Positions 10,248 through 19,336 are shown, counted from the first letter of the stretch. The stretch is 64,000 bases of DNA from an uncultured Algimonas sp. (GCF_947498175.1 NZ_CANMJB010000002.1:62001-126000), one strand, 5' to 3'. Numbers and translations: made by a program. Notes: a model not told the origin generated them from the letters alone.

Positions 10248-10835
10248 GTGAGCGAATTGAGACAAAGATTGCGCCGGGACACGGCGGACAGCCACAATCG
10301 CATCGATGCGCGCATGGGTTCGCTCGACCTGACGACCGTGGGCGGCCTGTCGAAGCTCCTGTCGGCGCATTACCTGGTGCAAAGCCTGTTCGGCGCCCTG
10401 GCGGACGAGAGGTTGGAGTTCCTGCCGGAGCTGAGGCGCGATCTCGATGCGCTCGGCACGGCCCGTCCGGTCTGGACGGACCCGCCGGGCGCGCAGGGCG
10501 TCCATCCGCTGGGCTACCGCTACGTCGTGTCGGGCAGCCATATGGGGGCGCGGCTGCTTCACAGAGACTGGATGCAAGCACGCGACCCGCAGGTCCGTGC
10601 CGCCGGACGCTACCTGCAGGCCAATCTGGACAGTCGCGCCTGGCCGGACCTGCTGGCGGAAATGAAGGCGGCGGACCCGGCCGCCATCGACGCCGACCAT
10701 GTCGTGGCGTCGGCGAACCGGGTGTTCGAAGCCTATGACCGGGCCGCGACGGAGCTGGGGATCGGTCGGGGCGGGGGTGGCCGTCCGGCCGCTCCGCCTC
10801 AGTCCGCCGGGGTCGGGCCGAAGACGAGCGACTGA
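10248..10835 (+). CDS. bphO: Biliverdin-producing heme oxygenase
   Basis: A 195-residue heme oxygenase fold protein, the usual partner of bacteriophytochromes. It opens heme to biliverdin IX-alpha, the chromophore of BphP. The proximal heme ligand is probably His16 in TADSHNRID. The distal helix motif GSHMGARLL (GS-x-x-G type) is near residue 98. The C-terminal 25 residues are Gly/Pro-rich and probably disordered. Translation starts at GTG 10248; the ribosome site is weak. The gene is divergent from bphP, which makes the function nearly certain. Confidence 0.88.
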   Translation: MSELRQRLRRDTADSHNRIDARMGSLDLTTVGGLSKLLSAHYLVQSLFGALADERLEFLPELRRDLDALGTARPVWTDPPGAQGVHPLGYRYVVSGSHMGARLLHRDWMQARDPQVRAAGRYLQANLDSRAWPDLLAEMKAADPAAIDADHVVASANRVFEAYDRAATELGIGRGGGGRPAAPPQSAGVGPKTSD

Positions 10836-11279
10836 TGAGCGGATCCCCCTGCCGCGCTGCCGGTGCCCCTAGCCATCGGCACGTTGACGGGCGGCGTGGC
10901 AAGGGGCTGAGCGATATCGAGAGGATCGACATGGAGCCGCACCTGCGAAACTGATACGCGGCCTTCCTCGCCCGGCCGAGCATGCCCCGTCACAGCTATC
11001 CGACCATGATGAAGGGCCTCGCCAAGGAACTTCCCCGCACATCGCAAGTCGACTGGGCGGCTTGAGATAGCTTCCGGACGCGCCCGCCGATCTCGCGGAG
11101 TTGGCTTTTCGGATCGGTTTGCGGCGTCGCCGGTCAAGCGACCGGAAGCGCCGGGCTGTCTCACACGAATGACTGCCGGACCGCCAATCCATTACGGCGT
11201 GAGCCCATGCGGGAATTAAACTTACGACAGGCGTCGTTATGGGGTTTACATCACGACACCTGTCGTCTAACAGGCGGGC
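10836..11279. other. Intergenic region upstream of the BlaI operon
   Basis: About 440 bp without a convincing gene. Short in-frame pieces (for example around 10995-11066, including MMKGLAKELPRTSQ before a stop) look like a decayed coding remnant of unknown origin, but no family can be named. The right end, from about 11215, is AT-richer and holds the promoter and two operator-like palindromes of the blaI operon, listed separately. Confidence 0.5.
11224..11266 (+). promoter_or_regulatory. Two BlaI-type operator palindromes
   Basis: Two 14-bp dyads, ACGACAGGCGTCGT (11224-11237) and ACGACACCTGTCGT (11253-11266), have centres 29 bp apart. They share the half-site ACGAC and end 13 bp before the blaI start codon. 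BlaI/MecI/CopY repressors bind paired dyads with a GACA/TGTC-like core in their own promoters, so autoregulation is the natural reading. Binding itself is inference. Confidence 0.75.
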
Positions 11280-11660
11280 ATGACATCGATCGCCAAACCG
11301 TCTCCGGCCGAAACCGCCATCCTCCAAGTGCTGTGGGAGCATGAGCCCTGCAGCGTGAAGGCCATTCACGAACGTCTCAGCCAGACCAAATCCGTCGGAT
11401 ACACGACGACGCTCAAGCAGATCCAGCGCATGCACGACAAGGGCCTCGTCACCCGCGTGCCGGGCGAGGGAAAATCCTACGATTACAGCGCGGCCGTGGA
11501 CGAGGCGTCCACCAAGTCGCGGCTGTTCGACCGCTTCGTCAAGACGGCGTTCGAGGATTCCGTGCCCGATCTGGTGATGCACGCGCTCGGCACCGACAAG
11601 GCCAGCCCGGACGATATCGAGAAGATCCGGGAGTTCCTCGAAAAGCTCGACAAGACATAA
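11280..11660 (+). CDS. BlaI/MecI/CopY-family repressor
   Basis: A 126-residue winged-helix repressor. Its start, PSPAETAILQVLWEHEPCSV, and the recognition region with VGYTTTLKQIQRM are typical of the BlaI family. The C-terminal helices form the dimer arm where BlaR1-type proteases cleave. The gene directly follows the paired ACGAC palindromes and precedes, by 61 bp, an M56 protease gene of BlaR1 type. The expected circuit is that the membrane protease senses a signal, the repressor is inactivated and the operon, including the TonB-dependent receptor, is induced. No beta-lactamase or penicillin-binding protein is linked, so the signal is probably not a beta-lactam. Confidence 0.9.
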   Translation: MTSIAKPSPAETAILQVLWEHEPCSVKAIHERLSQTKSVGYTTTLKQIQRMHDKGLVTRVPGEGKSYDYSAAVDEASTKSRLFDRFVKTAFEDSVPDLVMHALGTDKASPDDIEKIREFLEKLDKT

Positions 11661-11721
11661 GCGCATCGCGCTCTAGAACCGCCCGAAGGACCGGGCGGAC
11701 AGGACATAAGGGGAAGACGCC

Positions 11722-14127
11722 ATGTCGCTCAACATTACCGCACTTTGGGACGCGCTCGGCTGGGCAATCCTGCACAGTCTCTGGCAAGGCGCGCTGATCG
11801 GGCTTGTCGTCTGGCTGCTGCGGACGCTGGCGACGCCGCGTCGCGCCTGGCTCGGCTATCTGATCGGCATGGGCGGTCTGGTCGCGACGCTGGCCGCCTT
11901 CCTGGCGACCTTCGTCGTTCTGACCTACCGCCACGCCGCAAGCTGGACGCCCATCACGTTTGCAAGCCCGGCCGGGGCGGGCCCAGCCGACATGGGCCCA
12001 GCCGATATGGGCCACGCCGGTGCAGGCCTCGGCGACGCCGCATCGGTCGGCATGACCGGCATGAGCTTCAACGTGTTGCCCGTTGCTGGACCGCAGGGCG
12101 ACCTGGCCGCGGCCATCGTGCCGTGGCTCGGCATGATCTGGGCGGTCGGTTTCGTCTTTCTCGGCCTGCAGGCCTACCGTGCCTGGGCGCTGACGCGCGA
12201 ACTGGCGACGCAGGGTCTGCGCACGCCCGGCGACCGCTGGACCGCGCGGTTCGACGCTCTGATCGCCCGCAGCCGGGCGACCGCGCGTGTGCGTCTCTTC
12301 GTGTCGGACCGGGTCGCGGGGCCGATGACGGTCGGCGCCTGGCGTCCGGTCGTGCTGGTGCCGCTCGGGTTCCTGACGTCGCTTCCGCCCGCGCAGGTCG
12401 AAGCCATATTGCTGCACGAACTGGCGCATATCCGCCGACACGACTTCCTGATGGGACTGATCCAGACGGCGATCCGCACCGTGCTCTATTTCAACCCGGC
12501 CGTGATCCTCATGTCGCGTCAGATCGACGAGGACCGCGAACAGGCCTGTGACGACGTGGCGGTGTCCGTCACCGGCGCACCGGACGCGCTGGTGCGCGGG
12601 CTCGCCGCCTTGCGTCTGGGCGCAGAACGGCCGATGGCGCGCGACATGGCGCCGAACGCCGCGCTGGCCATGGCGGCCGATGGCGGCGCCGGGGCTGGCG
12701 GACCGGGGGCAGGTGGATCGGGGGATGGTGGCCCGTTGCTGGCGCGCCTGAACCGCCTGATGGGACAGCCAGCGCCGCGCCGCGCCTCCAACCGCCTGTC
12801 GGCCGCGGCCGTCTCGGCCCTGATGCTGGGCACGGCCGCCTGCGGCACCGTGTCGATGGCGCAACCGCAAGCCGACGCCGCGGCGACCGGTCAGTCCGCG
12901 CAAGGTCTTTCCTCCGAGGGCCACTCCGCCGAAGGTCTGCCCGACACGGTCGTGCTGGCCGACGCCGCGAACGCGGTCGTCTCGACCAGGACCGACGCGC
13001 CGAAGGTCTGGACCACCCCTCCGAGCGTCGTTCCGCCGGTCGTCTCGGTCGGAAGTGACTCCCAGAACGTGTGGATCGCCCCTCCGGGCGTCATTCCGCC
13101 GATGCCGGTCATGCCGCCTATGCCCGATATGCCCCCCATGCCGCAAATGCCCGACGTTCCGAACGAGCCGGCCCCGCCCGCGCCCGATTTCGCCGACTAT
13201 GGCAGCGAAGTGGCGTTCGAAACCGCGATGGAGGCTTGGAGCGAGAAGATGGAAGACTGGTCCGAGCGGTTCGAGGACAGCTTCGACGCCGACTGGGAAT
13301 GGCGCATGGAGGCGTGGGAGGACGAGGTCGAGGCCCGCTTCGAAGGCGACTGGGAAGCGAAGATGGAAGCCTGGGGCGAGAAGATGGAGGACTGGGCCGA
13401 AATCGTCGAGACCGTCTCCGAAGATCATGCCGAGGCGATGGTTCGGAAATGGGTGAATGTGGACACTGACGCCATCCGCGAGCAGGCCCTGCGATCGGTC
13501 GAGCAGTCGCTTGACCATCTCAAAGGCGAAGCCGACCGGGCCAAAGCCCAGGTGGACCGCGAAGCCGACCGGGCCAAAGCCCAGGTGGACCGCGAAGCCT
13601 CCCTTGCCGAAAGGGCCAGGGACAGGGCGCAGCACGAAAAGGCGCGCGCCGAACGTGCCAAGGGCGAAGCAAAGCGCGAGAAAGCGCGGGCCCAGCGTGC
13701 CAAGGACAGGGCGCAACGCGAGAAAGCGCGGGCCCAGAGCAGGGCGCGGAAGACCCAGGCGAAACATATCGAGGCCTCGAACGGCACGCTCATGATGAAC
13801 GGCCGCCAGATGGACATGGAATCGTTCCATGCCGACTTGGTCGAGGCCCTGGTGTCCGACGGCTTGATCCCGAACAGGAACAGCGCAGCCAAAGTGTCTC
13901 TGAGCGACGGGGTCTTCGAAGTCCAGGGTCGCGAGGTTGGTCAGGCCGTGTCCGCTCGCTATGCGGAGATATTCCGGCGGGCCGGCTTCCGTCTCGAAGA
14001 CTGCATCGACATCCGGTTGCGACCGGGTACGATGAGCACGACCTTTTCCGGCAATGCCATCGAGAAAACCCACGAAGACGGGGTAACCATCACGGTCTCC
14101 ACCGCCGGTTACAAACACACCCAGTAA
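11722..14127 (+). CDS. M56 (BlaR1-type) sensor metallopeptidase with Met/Trp-rich extension
   Basis: An 801-residue protein. The N-terminal half is a membrane zinc peptidase with helices near residues 15-35, 45-70 and 130-150 and HELAH at 232-236. A further helix region around 365-382 is followed by a long extension. This holds a Pro/Met-rich stretch (PPMPVMPPMPDMPPMPQMP, about 459-478). Next comes an acidic stretch with repeated MEAW/KMEDW units (about 495-565), then an Ala/Arg/Lys/Glu coiled-coil repeat (about 600-690) and a small C-terminal domain. Family members cleave BlaI-type repressors. Met-rich motifs often bind copper, so metal sensing is possible but unproven. It is the second gene of the BlaI/M56/receptor operon. 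Confidence 0.85.
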   Translation: MSLNITALWDALGWAILHSLWQGALIGLVVWLLRTLATPRRAWLGYLIGMGGLVATLAAFLATFVVLTYRHAASWTPITFASPAGAGPADMGPADMGHAGAGLGDAASVGMTGMSFNVLPVAGPQGDLAAAIVPWLGMIWAVGFVFLGLQAYRAWALTRELATQGLRTPGDRWTARFDALIARSRATARVRLFVSDRVAGPMTVGAWRPVVLVPLGFLTSLPPAQVEAILLHELAHIRRHDFLMGLIQTAIRTVLYFNPAVILMSRQIDEDREQACDDVAVSVTGAPDALVRGLAALRLGAERPMARDMAPNAALAMAADGGAGAGGPGAGGSGDGGPLLARLNRLMGQPAPRRASNRLSAAAVSALMLGTAACGTVSMAQPQADAAATGQSAQGLSSEGHSAEGLPDTVVLADAANAVVSTRTDAPKVWTTPPSVVPPVVSVGSDSQNVWIAPPGVIPPMPVMPPMPDMPPMPQMPDVPNEPAPPAPDFADYGSEVAFETAMEAWSEKMEDWSERFEDSFDADWEWRMEAWEDEVEARFEGDWEAKMEAWGEKMEDWAEIVETVSEDHAEAMVRKWVNVDTDAIREQALRSVEQSLDHLKGEADRAKAQVDREADRAKAQVDREASLAERARDRAQHEKARAERAKGEAKREKARAQRAKDRAQREKARAQSRARKTQAKHIEASNGTLMMNGRQMDMESFHADLVEALVSDGLIPNRNSAAKVSLSDGVFEVQGREVGQAVSARYAEIFRRAGFRLEDCIDIRLRPGTMSTTFSGNAIEKTHEDGVTITVSTAGYKHTQ
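13528..13593 (+). repeat. Exact 33-bp in-frame tandem duplication
   Basis: Positions 13528-13560 and 13561-13593 are identical and encode the 11-residue unit EADRAKAQVDR twice. They lie inside the coiled-coil part of the M56 protein and are followed by further imperfect RAKxxARxEKAR units. Identity at DNA level points to a recent expansion. Confidence 0.9.
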
Positions 14128-14137
14128 GGCCCTTTCC

Positions 14138-16306
14138 ATGTCCATCTTCAACAGGCCGCTTCTGGCGGCAACGGGATCCCCTTGCCTGATTTCCGGGCTT
14201 TTCGCGGGCCTGATCGTTTCCCAAGCCGTTTCAGTCACCGCCGCCGCGCAGACCGTCGATACCCTTCAGGCCGATGCGCGGACGACGGAGGGAGGCACGG
14301 GTCAAACCGTGCCTCCCGCTCCGGCGGACAATGCCTACCCGGCGGATTATTTCGCGCTCTACGTCCCGCGGACTGCGCTGGACATGGTGCGGCGCATTCC
14401 GGGCTTCCAGATCACGCGCGGCGATACGGGTCGGCGCGGCCTCGGCCAGGGCGGAGCGAACATCCTGATCAATGGCGAGCGGCTGACCGGCAAGACCGAT
14501 CCGTTCGACCAGCTGTCCCAGATCCAGGCCGAGAGCGTGGTGGAGATCCGCATCCGCGACGGCGCGACCTTGTCCATCCCGGGACTCTCCGGCCAGGTGG
14601 CCGACGTGACCGTGGAGCGCACGCGCGCCCTGAAAGGCACTTGGGAGTGGAACCCGCAATTCCGCCGCAGGCTGGAACCCAATCTGACCAATGGTGAGCT
14701 GACCTTGTCCGGCGAGCTCGGCGAGGCGGGCGGCCTGACCTATGCGCTGACCTTGCGCGACTATGGCTTCCGGTCCGGCGCGCGGGCGACGGAAACGCTG
14801 CGAAACGCGGACGGCGTTCTCTTCGAGACGCGCGACGAAGACTTTCAGAACGGCGCGCCGCAGCCCGGCGCCGCGCTTAATCTTGGCTGGACGCCGAGAC
14901 CCGACCACAAGGCCAATCTGAACGCCGAATACTGGCAGTTCAATTTCAGCCGGTCCGCGCGCGCGGTCCGCACGCCGGTCACGTCGGCTGGCGACGACAC
15001 GCTGACCTTCTCCGGCCGGGGCGAGGACGAGTGGAACCTGGAGATGGATGCGGATTACGAATTTCCGGTCCTGTCGGGCACCCTCAAATTCATCGGCGTG
15101 CTGGACCGGGAAAGTTCGCCCACTTTCAACAGCTTTTCGCGCACGAGCCCTCGAACCGGCTTCCTCGGCGCCAGCCGGTTCGACCAAGAGGCCGAGGAAA
15201 CGGAGGTGATCGGCCGGGCCGAATATGGCTGGAGCCCGTCGGAAGGGCGCGATTGGCAGATCGCCGCGGAAGGCGCCTTTAACGAGCTCGATGTCGAGCA
15301 GCAGCTCTTCCTGCGCAGACCAGGCGGCGTTCTGGAGGGCCAGGGCCTGTCGGCGTTCAACGTCAGCGAGGACCGGGCGGAAGCGTCTTTGACCCACAGC
15401 CGCCCGCTGGGGCCGCGCCTCGACCTGCAGGCGTCGGCCGGAGTGGAATATTCCAGCCTGTCGCAGTCGCGCCTCACGGGTCCCCAGACGGAAGCGCGCG
15501 AATTCGTCCGGCCCAAGGGCTTCGTGTCGTCCACCTATAAGGTGGACGACAGTTTCGACATCCGCGCGCGGCTGGAGCGCGAAGTCGGACAGCTCAACTT
15601 CTTCGACTTCGTCGCGGCCGTGGATCTGGAAGACAATCTGAACCGGACGTCGAATTTCGACCTGGTCCCGTCGCAGAGCTGGCTGGGCAGCGTGGAATTC
15701 GACAAGGACTTCGGCGACGGCAACACGTTCCGGATCGAGTTCTACGGCGCCGTGATTTCCGACACGGTCGACCGCATTCCGGTCGGGACGGACGGCGATG
15801 CGGTCGGCAATATCGGCAAGGCCCATCGTTATGGCTTCGATATCGTCTCCACGATCAAGGGCGACCGGTGGGGCTTGCCGGGCACGGAGTTGAACATCGA
15901 GTTCGACTGGCGCGACTCCTCCGTCGACGATCCGCTGCTGGGCTTTCCGCGACGCCTCAACGGCGACAAGGAAATCGCCTATGACGTGGAATACCGCCAT
16001 GACGTCACCGGGACGGACTGGGCCTATGGCGGGTCCGTGTCGCGTTTCATCTCGGCGGAGCGGTTCCGGCTGTTCTCGATCGACCGCAACGGCGTGGACG
16101 GGCCGAATTCCAGTCTGTTCGTCGAACACAAGGACGTCGCCGGGCTGACCTTGCGCGCGACACTATTCAATGTGCTGGGCAATGAGGAGTTCTTCGAGCG
16201 CACGCGGTTCGACGGTCGCCGCGACGCCGGGATCGTGCGGCAGACCGAAGAGATCAAATACAATTTCGGACCGATCTTGAGCCTGTCCGTCGAGGGCAGC
16301 TTCTAG
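14138..16306 (+). CDS. TonB-dependent receptor (plug plus beta-barrel)
   Basis: A 722-residue outer-membrane protein. A signal peptide (about 37 residues, ending near TAAAQ) is followed by a plug domain with MVRRIPGFQITRGD and GGANILINGERLTGK, then a barrel of alternating Tyr/Phe-rich strands. It ends in Phe (SVEGSF), as expected for Bam-dependent barrels. No long N-terminal signalling domain is seen. It starts 10 bp after the M56 gene and is presumably induced through BlaI. The substrate is unknown; the operon suggests a metal or metal chelate. The length is at the short end for siderophore-type receptors. Confidence 0.85.
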   Translation: MSIFNRPLLAATGSPCLISGLFAGLIVSQAVSVTAAAQTVDTLQADARTTEGGTGQTVPPAPADNAYPADYFALYVPRTALDMVRRIPGFQITRGDTGRRGLGQGGANILINGERLTGKTDPFDQLSQIQAESVVEIRIRDGATLSIPGLSGQVADVTVERTRALKGTWEWNPQFRRRLEPNLTNGELTLSGELGEAGGLTYALTLRDYGFRSGARATETLRNADGVLFETRDEDFQNGAPQPGAALNLGWTPRPDHKANLNAEYWQFNFSRSARAVRTPVTSAGDDTLTFSGRGEDEWNLEMDADYEFPVLSGTLKFIGVLDRESSPTFNSFSRTSPRTGFLGASRFDQEAEETEVIGRAEYGWSPSEGRDWQIAAEGAFNELDVEQQLFLRRPGGVLEGQGLSAFNVSEDRAEASLTHSRPLGPRLDLQASAGVEYSSLSQSRLTGPQTEAREFVRPKGFVSSTYKVDDSFDIRARLEREVGQLNFFDFVAAVDLEDNLNRTSNFDLVPSQSWLGSVEFDKDFGDGNTFRIEFYGAVISDTVDRIPVGTDGDAVGNIGKAHRYGFDIVSTIKGDRWGLPGTELNIEFDWRDSSVDDPLLGFPRRLNGDKEIAYDVEYRHDVTGTDWAYGGSVSRFISAERFRLFSIDRNGVDGPNSSLFVEHKDVAGLTLRATLFNVLGNEEFFERTRFDGRRDAGIVRQTEEIKYNFGPILSLSVEGSF

Positions 16307-16311
16307 CGCGG

Positions 16312-16374
16312 ACCGCCCAGACCGCCCAGACCGCCCAGACCGCCCAGACCGCCCAGACCGCCCAGACCGTCTGC
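16312..16374. repeat. Tandem array of seven exact 9-bp units
   Basis: ACCGCCCAG is repeated seven times without a mismatch from 16312 to 16374, followed by a partial unit ACCG. It begins nine bases after the receptor's stop codon, in the gap before the uridine kinase. The unit length is a multiple of three but the array is not in a credible gene. Such an array is prone to slippage and could vary in copy number between strains. Confidence 0.95.
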
Positions 16375-16483
16375 GTCATGCAATCCCTACGCCTGAATCC
16401 GGAACTGTCCCATGGCGTCCGCGCCGGGCCTGCTTTATGAACGCGCGAACGCGCCAGTCTGGCAGGTAGGGCAAGAGGTCGGG

Positions 16484-17092
16484 ATGAAGACGTTGCTGAT
16501 CGCGGGCGGCAGCGCCTCCGGCAAGACGTGGCTGGCGGAACGCGTGCGCGAAGCCCTGCCGGCTGCCACACTGGTGCCGCAGGACGCCTTCTACCACGAC
16601 CGGCCCTCTGGCAGCGCCGCCGACCGACACGCTTTCGATTTCGACCAGCCTTACGCCATCGACTGGGCGGAAATGGCCCGCGTCGTGACCACGCTGCAGG
16701 CGGGCCGCACGGCCGACATTCCGGTCTACGACTTCTCCGTCTCCGCGCGCCGGGGTTACGAACCGCTCGAGCCACAGGGCGACACGCTGATCGTGGACGG
16801 GACGCTCGTGCTGACGCAGCCCTCCATCGTCGCGCTGGGTCATGCCAGCCTCTATGTGCGCTGCCCCGAAGTGCTGCGCCAGGCCCGGCGCGAACGCCGC
16901 GACGTGGAAGAGCGCGGGCGCGATATCGCTTTCGTGCGTCAGCAGCTGACCGGGCAGGTCTTTCCCGCGCACGAGGCGCATGTGCGCCCGTCCGCCCGTC
17001 ATGCCGATCTGGTGATGGCGGCGCAGGATATTCTGGCCGATCCGGACGGTGCGGTGGAACGGGTTCTGGAACTGGTCGCCGGGAGCGGCTAG
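16484..17092 (+). CDS. udk: Uridine kinase
   Basis: A 202-residue P-loop nucleoside kinase starting MKTLLIAGGSASGKT (Walker A GGSASGKT). QDAFYHDRP follows, which in uridine kinases contacts the nucleoside, then the DFDQPYAIDW and PVYDFSVSAR motifs typical of Udk. It phosphorylates uridine/cytidine to UMP/CMP for salvage. The frame is open from 16412, but ATG 16484 has AAGAGG close upstream and gives the normal Udk N terminus. A nucleoside permease follows 60 bp downstream, so the pair forms an uptake-and-trapping unit. Confidence 0.87.
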   Translation: MKTLLIAGGSASGKTWLAERVREALPAATLVPQDAFYHDRPSGSAADRHAFDFDQPYAIDWAEMARVVTTLQAGRTADIPVYDFSVSARRGYEPLEPQGDTLIVDGTLVLTQPSIVALGHASLYVRCPEVLRQARRERRDVEERGRDIAFVRQQLTGQVFPAHEAHVRPSARHADLVMAAQDILADPDGAVERVLELVAGSG

Positions 17093-17152
17093 GGCACGCC
17101 ATCGATGCGTGTCCTGTCCGGCCGGACGGTCGCGGCGCAAGGGGATATGTTC

Positions 17153-18394
17153 ATGGATCATCCTGCCTTCGGGCTGTTCGGCGTCGTCGTGCTGTTCGCC
17201 ATCGCGGTGCTGTTTTCCAGCGACCGCCGCTCCATTTCTCTGCGCATCGTCGGAGCCTGTTTCGCGCTCCAGGTCGCGATCGCGGTGCTGGTCCTCTACA
17301 TCCCGTTCGGGCAGGCCGCACTGGCGACGGCCGCGAACGGAATGAGCACGCTGCTGTCCTATTCGGACGCCGGGATCATGATGATCTTCGGGCCGCTCGG
17401 CGATCCGGACCAGTTGGGCTTCATCTTCTTCACCCGCGTCCTGCCCGTCATCATCTTCTTCGCCGCACTGATGGAGGTGCTGTACCATCTGCGCGTCATG
17501 CCCTTCATCGTGAAATGGGGCGGTCGCTTCATCCGGTTCGTGACCGGCACCCGGCCGATCGCCAGCCTGAACGTGGTGGCCAACATCTTCGTTGGGCAGG
17601 TCGAGGCGCCGCTGTCGCTCAAGCCCTATCTGGGCAAGATCTCACGCTTCGAGCTGTTCACCATCATGGTGTCGGGCCTGGCCTCCATCGCCGGGTCCGT
17701 CATGGCGGGTTACATCGCGCTGGGCATCAGCGCCGACTACCTTATCGCCGCCGCTTTCATGAGCGCGCCCGCCGGATTGATGATGGCCAACATCTTCATG
17801 CCGGAACCCCGCGCATTGGCGGCCGGACCGGTCGAGGACCCGGAACCCGAAATGGACAAAGGGCACGAGCGCGAATATTCCAATGTCTTCCTGGCAGCCG
17901 CGAACGGTGCGCAGAACGGCGTCCAGATCGCCATTGCCGTCGCGGCCATGCTGATCGCCTTCGTGTCGCTGATCGCGATGGTCAATGGCATGCTCGGCTG
18001 GGCGGGCGGTCTGTTCGGCGCGGACGATCTGAGCCTGCAATCCATTCTCGGCGTCCTGTTCGCACCCTTGATGTGGTCGATCGGCGTGCCGTGGGACGAA
18101 GCGCGCATCGCCGGATCGATTTTCGGCGAAAAGATCGTGCTGAACGAATTCATCGCCTATCTCAGCCTGGCCGACGTCCAGGACGGTTTGTCGGAACGCA
18201 CGCAGACGATCATGACCTTTGCGGTATGCGGCTTCGCCAATTTCGCATCGATCGGCATCCTGCTGGGCGGTCTGGGCACCATCATTCCGGAGCGCAAACC
18301 CGAGATCGCGCGCATGGGCCTGAAGGCGGTCTTCGCCGCGAGCCTCGCCAATCTGATGAGCGCCGCGCTCGCCGGGATCCTGGTCGGGCTTTAA
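17153..18394 (+). CDS. Concentrative nucleoside transporter (NupC/CNT family)
   Basis: A 413-residue inner-membrane symporter of the CNT family, which takes up nucleosides with Na+ or H+. The two family signatures are visible: GQVEAPLSLKPYL around residue 150 and the C-terminal CGFANFASIGILLGGLG, with NEFIAYLSL before it. ATG 17153 is preferred over upstream codons because AAGGGGA lies seven bases before it. It follows uridine kinase on the same strand, matching pyrimidine nucleoside scavenging. It converges with the next gene, whose stop codon lies six bases away. Confidence 0.9.
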   Translation: MDHPAFGLFGVVVLFAIAVLFSSDRRSISLRIVGACFALQVAIAVLVLYIPFGQAALATAANGMSTLLSYSDAGIMMIFGPLGDPDQLGFIFFTRVLPVIIFFAALMEVLYHLRVMPFIVKWGGRFIRFVTGTRPIASLNVVANIFVGQVEAPLSLKPYLGKISRFELFTIMVSGLASIAGSVMAGYIALGISADYLIAAAFMSAPAGLMMANIFMPEPRALAAGPVEDPEPEMDKGHEREYSNVFLAAANGAQNGVQIAIAVAAMLIAFVSLIAMVNGMLGWAGGLFGADDLSLQSILGVLFAPLMWSIGVPWDEARIAGSIFGEKIVLNEFIAYLSLADVQDGLSERTQTIMTFAVCGFANFASIGILLGGLGTIIPERKPEIARMGLKAVFAASLANLMSAALAGILVGL

Positions 18395-18400
18395 GCCGGT

Positions 18401-19336
18401 TTACGCTTTCGCCAGCCCGATCTCGCGCAGCCGCTCGTCCAGATAGCCGCGCGCCGTGATGGGGTCTTTGGCCTTGCCGCCCATCTCCAGGCACGAGGGC
18501 AGCGCCTCCAGCGGAAAGTCGTTGGCCGGATGCAGGAAGAACGGCATGGAATAGCGCGAATGGGGCGAACGGTCCGTGGTCGGGTTGACGACCCGGTGCG
18601 TGGTCGAGGGGATGACGCCGCCCGTGAGCCGGTCGAGCATGTCGCCGGCATTGACAACCAGCGATCCGGCCGGCGCATTGATCGGCAGCCACACGCCGCT
18701 CCGGTGCTTGACCTCCAGCCCGGCCTCCTCGGCGCCCAGCAACAGCGTCAGCAGGTTGATGTCCTCATGCTCGGCCGCGCGGACGGATGATCCCGTAGCG
18801 GATCCGGGGCGCTCCGGCATGGGCGGATAGTGAAGCAGCCGCAGGATCGAATTGCCGTTCTCCAGCGCCGCGCGCAGCGCTTCGGGCGTCATGTCCAGCG
18901 TCTTGCCGATGGCGACCATCAGCGTGCGGGCGAAATCGTCCATGGCGTCGAACAGGGTCCGGCCGGCCGAATCGAACTCCGGCACTTCGCCGACGGACGG
19001 CGTGCCGGGCAGGCCGGGAATGGTGGACCGGCCGACATGCCAGAACTCCTTCAGGTCCGGCGCGTCGCGCCCCTTGGCGGACTCCTGGCCGAACGGGGAA
19101 TAGCCGCGCTGGAAATGATGCTCCGGCAAGGCGTAGCGGGTCTTGGCGGCCTCAGGCAGGGCGAAGAAAGTCTCGCTGGCCGCTTGCGCGGCTTCGATCG
19201 CGGGCTGGGGAAGCGCATGGTTGCGGATGACGATGAAACCCGTCTCCCGCATGCCGTCCACCAGCCTGCGCCCGAACGCCGCAGGGTCGCCGGCATGGTC
19301 CCGGAAATCCAGTTCCGCGATCCGGGGTTGGGTCAT
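18401..19336 (-). CDS. Isopenicillin-N-synthase-like 2OG-Fe(II) oxygenase
   Basis: A 311-residue non-heme iron dioxygenase with a DIOX_N segment (about residues 7-100) and a 2OG-FeII_Oxy core. The iron facial triad is visible as His and Asp in AAEHEDINLLTLL and the distal His in STTHRVVNP. The 2-oxoglutarate-binding Arg-x-Ser follows in SRYSMPFF. Bacterial relatives hydroxylate or desaturate small molecules; the substrate cannot be predicted. It is a single-gene unit with AAAGGA before the ATG. It is divergent from the Oar-like receptor across 248 bp and convergent with the nucleoside permease. Confidence 0.85.
   Translation of the reverse strand: MTQPRIAELDFRDHAGDPAAFGRRLVDGMRETGFIVIRNHALPQPAIEAAQAASETFFALPEAAKTRYALPEHHFQRGYSPFGQESAKGRDAPDLKEFWHVGRSTIPGLPGTPSVGEVPEFDSAGRTLFDAMDDFARTLMVAIGKTLDMTPEALRAALENGNSILRLLHYPPMPERPGSATGSSVRAAEHEDINLLTLLLGAEEAGLEVKHRSGVWLPINAPAGSLVVNAGDMLDRLTGGVIPSTTHRVVNPTTDRSPHSRYSMPFFLHPANDFPLEALPSCLEMGGKAKDPITARGYLDERLREIGLAKA

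Noticed and set aside
10995-11066. Transposase or other mobile-element remnant before blaI
   Set aside because: Only a few in-frame residues remain and no terminal repeats or target duplication are visible.
11539-14238. 899-codon minus-strand open frame opposite the M56 gene
   Set aside because: His/Arg/Gly-rich antisense artefact opposite a gene with HELAH and operon context.
16312-16374. Possible CRISPR array from regular repeats
   Set aside because: Units are 9 bp head to tail with no spacers and no cas genes nearby; this is a simple tandem repeat.
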